Shown: positions 9,569 through 17,593 of the stretch, one piece after another | How positions within the stretch are numbered: the first letter of the stretch is position 1 | Layout: each line of letters begins with the position of its first letter | NCBI RefSeq assembly: GCF_900177805.1 | Contig: NZ_FXAX01000005.1 | Coordinates: 1-64,000 of the forward strand | Reading direction: 5' to 3' | Length of the DNA: 64,000 nt | DNA from: Fibrobacter sp. UWB13 | GTDB lineage: Bacteria > Fibrobacterota > Fibrobacteria > Fibrobacterales > Fibrobacteraceae | The notes under the pieces: model-generated | Database searches by the model: none | Seen by the model: the letters and a program-made list of their open reading frames with translations, nothing else | What the model was told of the DNA's origin: nothing | Made by a program: the position numbers and the translations under genes

Positions 9569-11131
9569 CTAGTCTTTACCAAAGAGTTCTGCATATCTAT
9601 CTGGTTCAAACAACTCAAGCCAATCGTTATAATAGTGAGGCTCACTCGAGAAAACCCATTCTCCATACGGTTCTACTTTTTCAAGAGTTTCCGGCTTGTC
9701 ACAATTCCAGTTGTCGCTCACATAAGTCGTTTTAACAATGGAGCGATCTAAGACATTCCAGTCGGGAGAATCCGCCAACAATATCATCGAATAGTGTACC
9801 GTTGTATCTTCAGGGCAATTTCCACTTTTCACGATATCCGTCACGTAAATTCCATTTGCATCATAATTCGTCACCAAGTGCCCCTTTGCCCCAACATCTT
9901 TCAAGACGATGATGTAGAAAACTTCCGGAGGATACCACTTGAAGCTCTCTATTCCAACCGGATAAGTCGCGAATGTCGGGAAAAATTCAGCCACTAAAGA
10001 ATCAGGCAACACATAAACACCTTCTTTGCGGTATGCATCCGCAATTTTAGTATCTGGCAAAGTGTTATAAGCGAAGCCTAGACTATTCGCATGCTTGAGT
10101 TCAAGTTCGTCATCTTCTCTTTCTTGATAATAATATTGATTCCACTCACCTTCTACCCCTACTGTACTATCGACTATAGAAAATTGCCATCTATAAGCAT
10201 ACATAGAATGCTTTTGAGCCCTACTCCATTCATAGGCTAAATTACTAGTCCTATACACACTATCTCTATACAAACTATCAGAATAAGGATCATGATAGAC
10301 ATAATTCTCATCATCGTAAGGAGCGTATTTTATAGAATCCTTAAGGCACTGAATTTTATACTCCTCGGTATATGAATTCAAAACTTCATCAGGAGTTTTT
10401 CCTTCAGGGACAAAAGACGCACAAGCCAAACTCAAACGATTCATATTACAAGCATCTCCCAAATCCCAGAAAAGACCATTCGATGCACTGCAAGACTGTT
10501 TGAATTCATTCAAGTATTCACCACAAGAGACGCCATACCCCCAAAAATGACTGTCCCCATAAGATCCAACCGTATTCATAACAACTGGCACCCCATCAAC
10601 ATCAATAATTTTTGTTGTGCGGTATGTTTCTAAAGAGTGGGCAAATACATAATCTTCTTCTGCAGAGCAAACTTCAGCCCAATGATCTTCATTAAATTTG
10701 GCTTTTTTCATAAAACATGTGCTACCATGGGTATCGTAAGACATTGCACGCAACACTCCTTTTCGATCAATCCTTGGTTTTGATTCTTGTGAAAAAGTCA
10801 CAACATCACAAACCTTACGTCCGTCCTTACTCGGATAACTAAAAACTTGATCGTTCTTTACACTTATAGGACTAGCATTTAAATAGCTCTGGTTATCTGC
10901 GGTAACTTCAGTACCCAAAATAGCCTTTAACGAATCAAGCTTCGTCGAATCCACCAAAATTTCGAACGACCTTGCCAAAATCGCTCTCTGTTCTTCAGTT
11001 AAATTTGCAATCGGTGATGTGCTCGGTTCTGTCGTCGCTCCGGAGAAACCCGAATCAACGCTTACATCATTGGAACATGCAGCCAAAAAAGCAGCCACTC
11101 CAGACAGAATTACTTTATACATTTTTCTCAT
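9569..11131 (-). CDS. large secreted lipoprotein, unknown function, coupled to a TIGR02147 gene
   Basis: A 520-residue protein with a lipoprotein signal (MRKMYKVILSGVAAFLAAC, Cys19). A short low-complexity stretch follows, then a Cys- and Tyr-rich extracellular region with many acidic residues. I recognise no catalytic motif. Its ATG lies just past the stop of the upstream TIGR02147 gene, and its RBS AGGAGG is inside that gene's 3' end, so the two form an operon. A TIGR02147 gene followed by a secreted lipoprotein fits a Fibrobacter surface-protein pair, but the role is unknown. The A+T content looks higher than in neighbouring genes. Confidence 0.75.
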   Translation of the reverse strand: MRKMYKVILSGVAAFLAACSNDVSVDSGFSGATTEPSTSPIANLTEEQRAILARSFEILVDSTKLDSLKAILGTEVTADNQSYLNASPISVKNDQVFSYPSKDGRKVCDVVTFSQESKPRIDRKGVLRAMSYDTHGSTCFMKKAKFNEDHWAEVCSAEEDYVFAHSLETYRTTKIIDVDGVPVVMNTVGSYGDSHFWGYGVSCGEYLNEFKQSCSASNGLFWDLGDACNMNRLSLACASFVPEGKTPDEVLNSYTEEYKIQCLKDSIKYAPYDDENYVYHDPYSDSLYRDSVYRTSNLAYEWSRAQKHSMYAYRWQFSIVDSTVGVEGEWNQYYYQEREDDELELKHANSLGFAYNTLPDTKIADAYRKEGVYVLPDSLVAEFFPTFATYPVGIESFKWYPPEVFYIIVLKDVGAKGHLVTNYDANGIYVTDIVKSGNCPEDTTVHYSMILLADSPDWNVLDRSIVKTTYVSDNWNCDKPETLEKVEPYGEWVFSSEPHYYNDWLELFEPDRYAELFGKD

Positions 11132-11132
11132 C

Positions 11133-11954
11133 TCATTCCTCCTTCCCTTTTGTAAGCGGGAATAGTTGTAAATTCAATCGATAAACTTTATCGTATTCTT
11201 TTTCCTTAGCAGCCATGGCAACCACCTGCTGCCTGAGTGTTTCAAGCTTTTGCACAAGCCATTGGTATGTCGATTCGGACATTCCAAGCGTTACGCCTGC
11301 GATGTGGCGTTTTTCGGGCGGAACTTCGTCAATTGCTTCTGTTGCAAACTTTGACATTTGACGGTTCATGGAACGCAGCGCCAACGGAATCGCCTCGGAA
11401 GAGCCCGTCACGACCTTCTCAGTCTGCTCATAGGTATCTTCGCCGACCTTCTTTAGGAATTCCGCGTGGCACATAAAGTCAAGCGAATGGCGAACTTCGG
11501 CAGCACTCACAACTGGATAACACTTACGCGCCAGTTCCAGCGGTTTTGCGCCCGGCATAATCGGGGCGAGTTCGCGCAGCACCGGGTTTACCCACGATTC
11601 GAAATACTTGAACGCCTCGGCATCGACGACTCGCAAGCGGTTTTCTTTTGCAATTTTCTGCATTTCGTTAAACGCCTGGATTTTCTTCGCATCGTTCTTG
11701 GCATCGCCAAAACGCTCCATCGCTAGGAAATAATCGCGGTCTGCGCCTGCAAGCCCCATGGCTTCGGCCACTTTTTCAACGCCAGTCTTGCTCAAGCGGC
11801 TTTTGCCTTCACAAACAAGCTGGACGTAGTTTGGCGAGGTGAACCCCGCCAATTTGGAGAATTCACGCCACGAGAACAAAGAACTGCGTTTGCGTTCTTC
11901 GTAGAAGTCCCGCATGAATTCTCGGTAGTCTTGATATTCGGTTATTGGTTTCAT
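11133..11954 (-). CDS. TIGR02147 family protein, putative transcriptional regulator
   Basis: A 273-residue protein of the TIGR02147/DUF4423 family, which is expanded in Fibrobacter. The N-terminus 'EYQDYREFMRDFYEERK' and the helix-turn-helix-like 'SWREFSKLAGFTSPNYVQLV' with 'VEKVAEAMGLAGADRDYF' are typical. The C-terminal half has 'HSLDFMCHAEFLKK' and 'RSMNRQMSKFATEAI'. DNA binding is inferred from the N-terminal domain. The gene is the first of a two-gene operon with the lipoprotein at 9569-11131, which it may control. The start ATG at 11952-11954 begins MKPITEYQD. Confidence 0.88.
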   Translation of the reverse strand: MKPITEYQDYREFMRDFYEERKRSSLFSWREFSKLAGFTSPNYVQLVCEGKSRLSKTGVEKVAEAMGLAGADRDYFLAMERFGDAKNDAKKIQAFNEMQKIAKENRLRVVDAEAFKYFESWVNPVLRELAPIMPGAKPLELARKCYPVVSAAEVRHSLDFMCHAEFLKKVGEDTYEQTEKVVTGSSEAIPLALRSMNRQMSKFATEAIDEVPPEKRHIAGVTLGMSESTYQWLVQKLETLRQQVVAMAAKEKEYDKVYRLNLQLFPLTKGKEE

Positions 11955-12121
11955 ACCTATAAATTAGATTTTGCGGTATAGTCTTGCAATAGATTTTATT
12001 ATACAAAATCAAGATTTTTAAAGAGATTTCAGCAATTTTTAGATTTTATAAAAATTTTTATAAAAATATTATACAGAGTGTATTATAAATTCAAGATGGC
12101 GATGCAGTCCCCATACGCGGA

Positions 12122-12238
12122 TCATGACCACGTAAGAGCTAGTTGCATTCAAGGCGAGTGTCGCGACAGGCTGCTTGCAGACTGTCATGATTGAGCCGAA
12201 GATGCTGACGCAAAGCGTCAAAGCTCTAAGTGGTCAAA
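12122..12238. other. structured intergenic segment (possible ncRNA or folded repeat)
   Basis: An imperfect outer inverted repeat, TGACCACGTAAGAGCT (12125-12140) against AGCTCTAAGTGGTCA (12222-12236), encloses inner pairings. These include the palindrome TGTCGCGACA, GACAG...CTGTC, and a perfect hairpin TGACGC-AAA-GCGTCA (12206-12220). GC content is higher than in the flanks. No known RNA family is recognised. Confidence 0.4.
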
Positions 12239-12324
12239 GAGAACGGAGTCCGGCATGACAAAAAGCAGAGACCGGGGTGACAACGCGACCGGTCCCATTG
12301 TCCAAAGACAACACTTAAAAGAAA

Positions 12325-12352
12325 TTCTTAACAAAAATCGGCCTATTATAAT
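12325..12352 (+). promoter_or_regulatory. candidate promoter of the pectin operon
   Basis: A perfect -10 hexamer TATAAT at 12347-12352 lies about 50 bases before the PL10 start. A weak -35 (TTCTTA, 12325-12330) sits 16 bases upstream. The -10 is clear, the -35 is not. Confidence 0.4.
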
Positions 12353-12401
12353 GTAGATTATAGAGGTGGTGTGGGTTTAAAAACTCTTCTATAGGTTTTT
12401 T

Positions 12402-14126
12402 ATGAAGAATTTTGGGTTTGGAAACTACAAGTTTTTTGTAGCGGCAATGTCTGTCGCGTCTTTTTCGTTTGCGGCAACCTATGCTCCCCCGTCAACAGCA
12501 GTTTCGAAAATCAACAGCTATCGAGGCTATTCGGAGCTGACCTCGGCGGCATCCGGCATGGATATCGACCAGTACACCTACAACATGACCACTTGGCAAA
12601 TCGCAAACGGCGGTTTTTACAAAGCCATGGCCGACAAGTATAAAAGCGCGTATGGCGGCGGTCAAAAATCCGAATGGCGTGCACAGGGCGGGGCCGACCT
12701 CGGCACTATCGACAACAACGCCACCGTTCAAGAAATGCGTTTGCTCGCCGTGCGTTACAAAGAAACGACGAACAACAATTACAAATCCGCATTTAAGACA
12801 AGTTTCAATAAAGCCGTCAATTTTCTTTTGACCATGCAGCGCTCCAAAGGCGGGCTTCCGCAAGTTTGGCCCAAGCGCGGCAACTATTCCGACCAAATCA
12901 CGCTGAATGACAACGCTATGATCCGCGCCATGGTCACGATGATGGATATCGCCAACAAGACAAGTCCATTCGACAGCGACATCATCGACGACGCCACCCG
13001 CAGCAAGATGAAATCGGCTCTTGACAAAGCGGTCGATTACTTGCTCAAGGCGCAAATTGTGAACGACGGAAAGGTCACGGTCTGGTGCGCCCAGCATGAC
13101 ACCAACAGCTTTGCCCCAGTTGGCGCACGAGCCTATGAACTCCCGAGCAAATCCGGCAACGAATCCATGGGCGTTGTGTGGTTTTTGATGAACTGGCCAG
13201 ACCAAAACGAAGCAATCCAGAAGGCGGTCAAAGGCGCAATCGCTTGGTACAAAAAGAATAAACTAAAAGACAAGGCGTTTAGCAAGACCGCAGGCGTTGT
13301 GGACAAGGCGGGTTCATCGCTGTGGTTCCGCTTTTACGAAGTCAACAACGACAACTACTTCTTTTGCGACCGCGATGGTGCTAGCACCAAGACGCAGGAC
13401 TTCATGAAAATCAGCGAAGAACGTCGCAAGGGCTACCAGTGGGCAGGCGATTACGGCTCTGCAATTCTAGGCACCGAAAATGCATACCTTGAAGCACTCG
13501 CCAAGATGGACGACAATTACGTTCCTCCTCCGCCAGCACCAGCTATGTGCGGAAACGACACATGCAAAACGAACATTGACGGTGTAGACTTTATCGACAT
13601 TCAAGGTGTCAAGGAAACAACCAACACGGGATTCGTTGGCGAAGGCTATGCCAACGTTGACAATTCCACCGGAAGCTACGTGACCTACGGCGTTACCGCA
13701 TTGAAAGAAGGCAAATACACCTTGTTCATCAGCTTTGCAAACGGCGGAGGTTCTGCACGCGGTTACAGTGTTTCTGTTGGCGACAAGACGTTACTTGCAG
13801 ACGGCAGCATGGAATCCACCGCTGCGTGGACGACATGGGAAATGCAATCCATCGAAATCGAATTGCCACAAGGCTATAGCGAACTCAAGTTCACAAGCCT
13901 TTCGAAAGATGGCATGGCAAACATCGATTACATTGGCTGGATGAGTGATGATTTGAAAGTTGGCGAAGTCGAGATTCCGCCGACATCCATTGAGGCAATG
14001 CGCACTGTACGCAAAGAGCAACAGGATAATCGCTATTTTGTAGACTTTGGTCGCAACAATAATAGCGCAGGAGCTTACTTTACGAGAGGAAACAACACGT
14101 ACCGCTTGAATGGGAAATTGAGGTAA
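12402..14126 (+). CDS. secreted pectate lyase, family PL10, with C-terminal carbohydrate-binding module
   Basis: Cleaves polygalacturonate by beta-elimination outside the cell. The 574-residue protein has a signal peptide (about residues 1-24), then a PL10 toroid domain to about residue 365. PL10 features seen are 'GGADLGTIDNNATVQEMRLL', 'LPQVWPKRGNYSDQITLND', and 'WCAQHDTNSFAPVGARAYE', where the family's catalytic region lies. After a Pro-rich hinge comes a CBM6/35-like beta-sandwich (about 390-520: 'FVGEGYANVDNSTGSYVTY' ... 'MANIDYIGWM'). The last 50 residues differ from the usual T9SS-like tail of its neighbours and end RLNGKLR. The pectin esterase gene starts one base after this stop, so both are cotranscribed. 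Confidence 0.9.
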   Translation: MKNFGFGNYKFFVAAMSVASFSFAATYAPPSTAVSKINSYRGYSELTSAASGMDIDQYTYNMTTWQIANGGFYKAMADKYKSAYGGGQKSEWRAQGGADLGTIDNNATVQEMRLLAVRYKETTNNNYKSAFKTSFNKAVNFLLTMQRSKGGLPQVWPKRGNYSDQITLNDNAMIRAMVTMMDIANKTSPFDSDIIDDATRSKMKSALDKAVDYLLKAQIVNDGKVTVWCAQHDTNSFAPVGARAYELPSKSGNESMGVVWFLMNWPDQNEAIQKAVKGAIAWYKKNKLKDKAFSKTAGVVDKAGSSLWFRFYEVNNDNYFFCDRDGASTKTQDFMKISEERRKGYQWAGDYGSAILGTENAYLEALAKMDDNYVPPPPAPAMCGNDTCKTNIDGVDFIDIQGVKETTNTGFVGEGYANVDNSTGSYVTYGVTALKEGKYTLFISFANGGGSARGYSVSVGDKTLLADGSMESTAAWTTWEMQSIEIELPQGYSELKFTSLSKDGMANIDYIGWMSDDLKVGEVEIPPTSIEAMRTVRKEQQDNRYFVDFGRNNNSAGAYFTRGNNTYRLNGKLR

Positions 14127-14127
14127 T

Positions 14128-16227
14128 ATGTTGAATAGTTGGGTTTACAGGTTTGCAGTTTGTATGCCGCTTGCAATAGCGGTGAGCGCTTCCGCAATTA
14201 CGAAGCACGGATTTGACTTTGTCTTGGGCGTCGATGGAGATTTCAAGGCTGCTATTGCCAAGGCGTCTTCTTCGGGCGCCACCGAATCCAAGCGATTCAT
14301 TCTCTTTGTGCCGAATGGTGAATATAACATCACCAAGGTTACCGGTGACGAACACGGTAAATCGACATTCAGCGGCTCGAACATATCCATTATCGGCGAG
14401 TCCGTCGACAAGACGATTATCTGGAATACAACCGATACCGAAGGCATCAGCACCACAGCAACGCTGTACTTCCCCAGCAACAAAAATATGTATATGCAGG
14501 ACATAACCCTGCAAAACAGAAGTTCCTTCAGCTCATCAAATGCCGCCCGCCAAGTGGCATTGCAACAAAACGCAGGCGACAAGTTCATCTACAAAAACGT
14601 ACGCCTCTTGAGCGGTCAAGACACCTACTACACCAAGAAAGGGCGCACCTACTGGGAAGGTGGCGAAATTGACGGTACTGTAGACTTTATCTGTGGTGGC
14701 GGCGATGTATTCTTCGAAGGCACCAAACTCGTGATGACACGAAACGGTGGCTACATCACAGCATCGCAAAATCCAGATACCTGGGGTTACGTTTTCAGCA
14801 ACGCCATCATCGAAGTCAGCAATTCCAGTTTCAACAAGACATTCTATCTCGGACGTTCCTGGGGCCGCGCAAAAGTCGTCTGGTTGAACACCATCATGCG
14901 CGCAGAGCCCAAAGCCGAAGGCTGGGGCCCCGACATGAATTCCGCCCCCGTTGTTTTCGGTGAATACAACAGCAAAAACGGAAGCGGTGGCGCTATCAAC
15001 ACAAGCCAACGCAAAACGTATTTTAACGGAGGCAAAGACGCATCGACAGCAACAACACTCAAGACCGTGTGGAATGCAAACGATGCCGCGAAATATACAT
15101 TGAAAAACGTCTTGGGCGGTAGCGATAACTGGGAACCGAACAAACTCACAGCGCAAGTCTCCGCTCCTAAGATTTCTCAGGAAGGCGCAAACATCATCTG
15201 GAACGATGACGACAATGCTATTTGTTGGGCAGTATTCGTGAACGGCAAATACCACAGCAATACCACCACAAATTCAATTGATGTCGGAGGCATTGCTGCA
15301 GGCTCCAAAGTTACGGTACGTGCTGCAAATTCCATGGGCGGTCTCGGTGCAAGCTCCAACGAAATCACCGTCCTCGAAGCAAATGTCACCTACTACAACT
15401 TAACAATCAACTCTTCTATTGGCGGCTCCGTTATCGCCTCCCCGAATCGCGAAAAAATCGCCGAAGGCACAGCAGTCTCGTTCATCGCAGAACCCGCTAG
15501 CGGTTGGAAATTCGCAGGTTGGACAGGCAAAAGCGCGAGCGACGCCGGCAGCGAAAGCACTTGGAAAACCACGATGACCAAGGACATCGAACTCGGCGCG
15601 ATCTTCGAAGCCAAGGGCACAACCACCTTCCAAGCAGAAGACGGCATCATCGATAACGCCATCAACGAAAGCACAAACGCAGGCTTTGCAGGCACAGGCT
15701 ATATCAACTTTGGCACAGGGAAATCAACCGTTCAAGTCCCTGTCTACGTAGAATACCCCGGCGAATACACGATGGAAATGACATATGCAAATGGCAGCGG
15801 CAAAGCACGCAGCCTCGCCTTCGCCGCCCCCGGCACATGCACCGCAGGCGTTGACGGATGCAAAGGCGCCGAAGTCATTTCGTTCGAAGCCACCGACAAG
15901 TGGACCACATACCAGACAAAAGAATCTACCATAACGCTCCCCAAAGGCGCAAGCTACATCACGTTCTCCATCGTTGACGGCAATGACGGCCCGAACCTCG
16001 ACCAAATCAAGCTGACCGAAAAAGACGTCGATAAAGGAAGCGTCGCCATCGCGAAAATCAACCGCATAAACACAGCAGTCACCGAATCACGCATCTACGA
16101 TACGAACGGAAAACTCGTACGCTATGCGAAAGGGAACACCAATTTGACCGGGCTTACCCCCGGAATCTACGTCGTAAAGACCTCTGCGCAAGGTTACAGC
16201 AAACAAAAAATGGTCCAAGTCCGCTAG
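14128..16227 (+). CDS. secreted pectinesterase, family CE8, multi-domain
   Basis: Removes methyl esters from pectin, making substrate for the PL10 lyase encoded just upstream. The 699-residue protein has a signal peptide, then the CE8 beta-helix. Its signatures are SGQDTYY (Asp near 167), GTVDFICGGG (Asp near 186, the second catalytic Asp) and YLGRSWG (Arg near 243). After the helix come a short Fn3-like segment (about 345-415), an InlB-type B-repeat domain ('YYNLTINSSIGGSVIASP' ... 'FAGWTG', about 418-490), and a CBM6/35-like module ('FQAEDGIIDNAINES' ... 'GPNLDQIKL'). A T9SS-like tail follows ('RIYDTNGKLVRYAKG' ... 'GIYVVKTSAQGYSKQKMVQV'). Confidence 0.92.
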   Translation: MLNSWVYRFAVCMPLAIAVSASAITKHGFDFVLGVDGDFKAAIAKASSSGATESKRFILFVPNGEYNITKVTGDEHGKSTFSGSNISIIGESVDKTIIWNTTDTEGISTTATLYFPSNKNMYMQDITLQNRSSFSSSNAARQVALQQNAGDKFIYKNVRLLSGQDTYYTKKGRTYWEGGEIDGTVDFICGGGDVFFEGTKLVMTRNGGYITASQNPDTWGYVFSNAIIEVSNSSFNKTFYLGRSWGRAKVVWLNTIMRAEPKAEGWGPDMNSAPVVFGEYNSKNGSGGAINTSQRKTYFNGGKDASTATTLKTVWNANDAAKYTLKNVLGGSDNWEPNKLTAQVSAPKISQEGANIIWNDDDNAICWAVFVNGKYHSNTTTNSIDVGGIAAGSKVTVRAANSMGGLGASSNEITVLEANVTYYNLTINSSIGGSVIASPNREKIAEGTAVSFIAEPASGWKFAGWTGKSASDAGSESTWKTTMTKDIELGAIFEAKGTTTFQAEDGIIDNAINESTNAGFAGTGYINFGTGKSTVQVPVYVEYPGEYTMEMTYANGSGKARSLAFAAPGTCTAGVDGCKGAEVISFEATDKWTTYQTKESTITLPKGASYITFSIVDGNDGPNLDQIKLTEKDVDKGSVAIAKINRINTAVTESRIYDTNGKLVRYAKGNTNLTGLTPGIYVVKTSAQGYSKQKMVQVR

Positions 16228-16246
16228 ATTTTGTTAATTTTAAATC

Positions 16247-17158
16247 ATGCTTGGAATCGAACAGAAAAAAGGAAATGACGAACAACTGTGCGGCAGAATG
16301 ATTGCCTATGCGCGCATTTTGCCCTCCCCCGACGCCGAACCCAACGAAACGCCGTTTGACGACATGATCAAAAACGGGCTTTTGACGTTAGAAGGCGATT
16401 TTCGTCAGTTCGAACACAAGCCAAGCAGAAGAGAAGTCAACCGCGCCGTCGATGCAAAGTTCAACAACTTTCTCAAGACGATGGAAGAAAACGGCGTGGA
16501 ACTCCCCGAAAATTTGGACGTTGACGCCATGCGCGAACGCCTCCATGAACTTTCGAACATGGAAGTGATTCCCATTCCAGCCCGCATCGGGAACTTCAAC
16601 AACGAAGAAGACATTCTCAAGGAAGACGCCGACATCTACTACATTGGTGAATTTATCGGTGCAAACCAGGCGCACTATTGCCTAACGACGCTCCCGATTT
16701 ACTACCAGGCAAAGTATCGCGAACAAGCTAAACGCAACGAAATGGACATGCTCAACGAAATGCTCTTGCAGTTCGAAGAGGGCGATTTCGTGAACACCGA
16801 AGACATCCAAAAAGACACGGAAGAACTCTTCCCGAAGGGTCTCACGCTCAACACGTTCATGGGCGACCTCTCGAAGCTCCTCAACGTACGCGTCATCCCG
16901 TTCTTGCTCGCCTGCGAATCCGACAGCGAATACGACTCACAAATTCAGCTTTTCTACGCCTTCATGAAGGGTTACCCCGACCAAAAGGACATCGAGAGAA
17001 TCGACAGAGCTCTGCGCGAACTCCGCAAGCAAAGCGACTCCATCGAAGCCCGCAACCTGCTCGAGCTCAGCTGCAAGCGAATCAACGCCATCTACAACGA
17101 AGATTCTCAACAAGCAAGCGAACTCGGCAAGCAGATCGAAGCCATCGAAGGGGTGTAA
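16247..17158 (+). CDS. conserved cytoplasmic protein of unknown function
   Basis: A 303-residue acidic protein with no signal peptide or TM segment, beginning MLGIEQKKGNDEQLCGRMI. It is mostly helical and charged, with a 'VIPIPARIGNFNNEEDILKE' stretch in the middle and a helical C-terminal end ('RIDRALRELRKQSDSIEARN'). It follows the pectinesterase gene by 19 bases on the same strand but looks unrelated to pectin use. A clear terminator follows at 17188-17214. No family is recognised. Confidence 0.7.
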   Translation: MLGIEQKKGNDEQLCGRMIAYARILPSPDAEPNETPFDDMIKNGLLTLEGDFRQFEHKPSRREVNRAVDAKFNNFLKTMEENGVELPENLDVDAMRERLHELSNMEVIPIPARIGNFNNEEDILKEDADIYYIGEFIGANQAHYCLTTLPIYYQAKYREQAKRNEMDMLNEMLLQFEEGDFVNTEDIQKDTEELFPKGLTLNTFMGDLSKLLNVRVIPFLLACESDSEYDSQIQLFYAFMKGYPDQKDIERIDRALRELRKQSDSIEARNLLELSCKRINAIYNEDSQQASELGKQIEAIEGV

Positions 17159-17187
17159 GGGATCAACCGCAATTCAGAATCATATAG

Positions 17188-17214
17188 AGTGCAGCAGTTT
17201 TGCTGCACTTTTTT
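17188..17214 (+). terminator. intrinsic terminator
   Basis: A perfect 9-bp stem AGTGCAGCA/TGCTGCACT (17188-17196 with 17201-17209), a 4-base loop, then a T run. It ends the transcript of the preceding gene. Confidence 0.85.
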
Positions 17215-17298
17215 GTATTCTAAACTCAAAAGTTCAAGCTCTTGACTACTGTTTTACCATTATCTAGTTTAAAAGGAGACAAGCTCAGGGAGTATCTT

Positions 17299-17502
17299 AT
17301 GATGAAGAACGCTAGATGGGATAACGAAGTTGTGCTGGACTACATTGAACAGCACGATTCAGATGCGTTCAAAAAGCATGACGAGAAAGTTCGAAAGGAC
17401 GACAGAAAAACAACAGCAAAGTTGCAAAAAAATATGGGCGTTCCAATAGACGTCATTGCAGATACGTTCAATCTCACCAAAGAAGAAATCGAATCCTTGT
17501 AA
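17299..17502 (+). pseudogene. short ORF, probable C-terminal remnant of a larger protein
   Basis: A 67-codon frame starting MMKNARWDNEVVLDYI, with AGGGAG seven bases before the ATG. A longer in-frame TTG start at 17242 has a poor SD. The end ('MGVPIDVIADTFNLTKEEIESL') resembles the C-terminal end of Rpn/PD-(D/E)XK-type putative transposase-nucleases, in which a helix-turn-helix-like 'I...TGLS.EEI..L' tail is common. No catalytic part is present, so I read it as a remnant. It could also be a functional small protein, because the RBS looks intact. Confidence 0.45.
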
Positions 17503-17504
17503 GG

Positions 17505-17532
17505 CGACCCCGGAATAAATCCGGGGTGACAA
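17505..17532. repeat. dispersed palindromic repeat (CCCCGG...CCGGGGTGACA type)
   Basis: The inverted pair CCCCGGA/TCCGGGG separated by a short loop, followed by TGACA. It has the same terminal TGACA as the copies at 12269, 19099, 29575, 50806, 52638, 61771 and 61816. Confidence 0.6.
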
Positions 17533-17540
17533 CATCAAAA

Positions 17541-17565
17541 AAGCGACGCATTAGCGTCGCTCGTT
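17541..17565. terminator. bidirectional terminator before the M16 gene stop
   Basis: A perfect GCGACGC-ATTA-GCGTCGC hairpin (17543-17560) with A-rich DNA to its left and CGTTTT to its right. It lies between the convergent small ORF and the M16 peptidase gene. Confidence 0.7.
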
Positions 17566-17593
17566 TTATAATGGTTTCCCTTCACGTCTCGTT

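Larger units (their letters stand above)
11955..12401. other. 447-base spacer with AT-rich stretch, structured segment and repeat remnants
   Basis: The first 130 bases are very AT-rich and probably hold the promoter of the TIGR02147 operon. From 12122 to 12238 there is a segment with nested inverted repeats, described separately. At about 12242-12285 come partial 'GTCCGGCATGACA' and 'CCGGGGTGACA' repeat ends. The last 60 bases hold a candidate promoter for the pectin genes. Confidence 0.6.
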
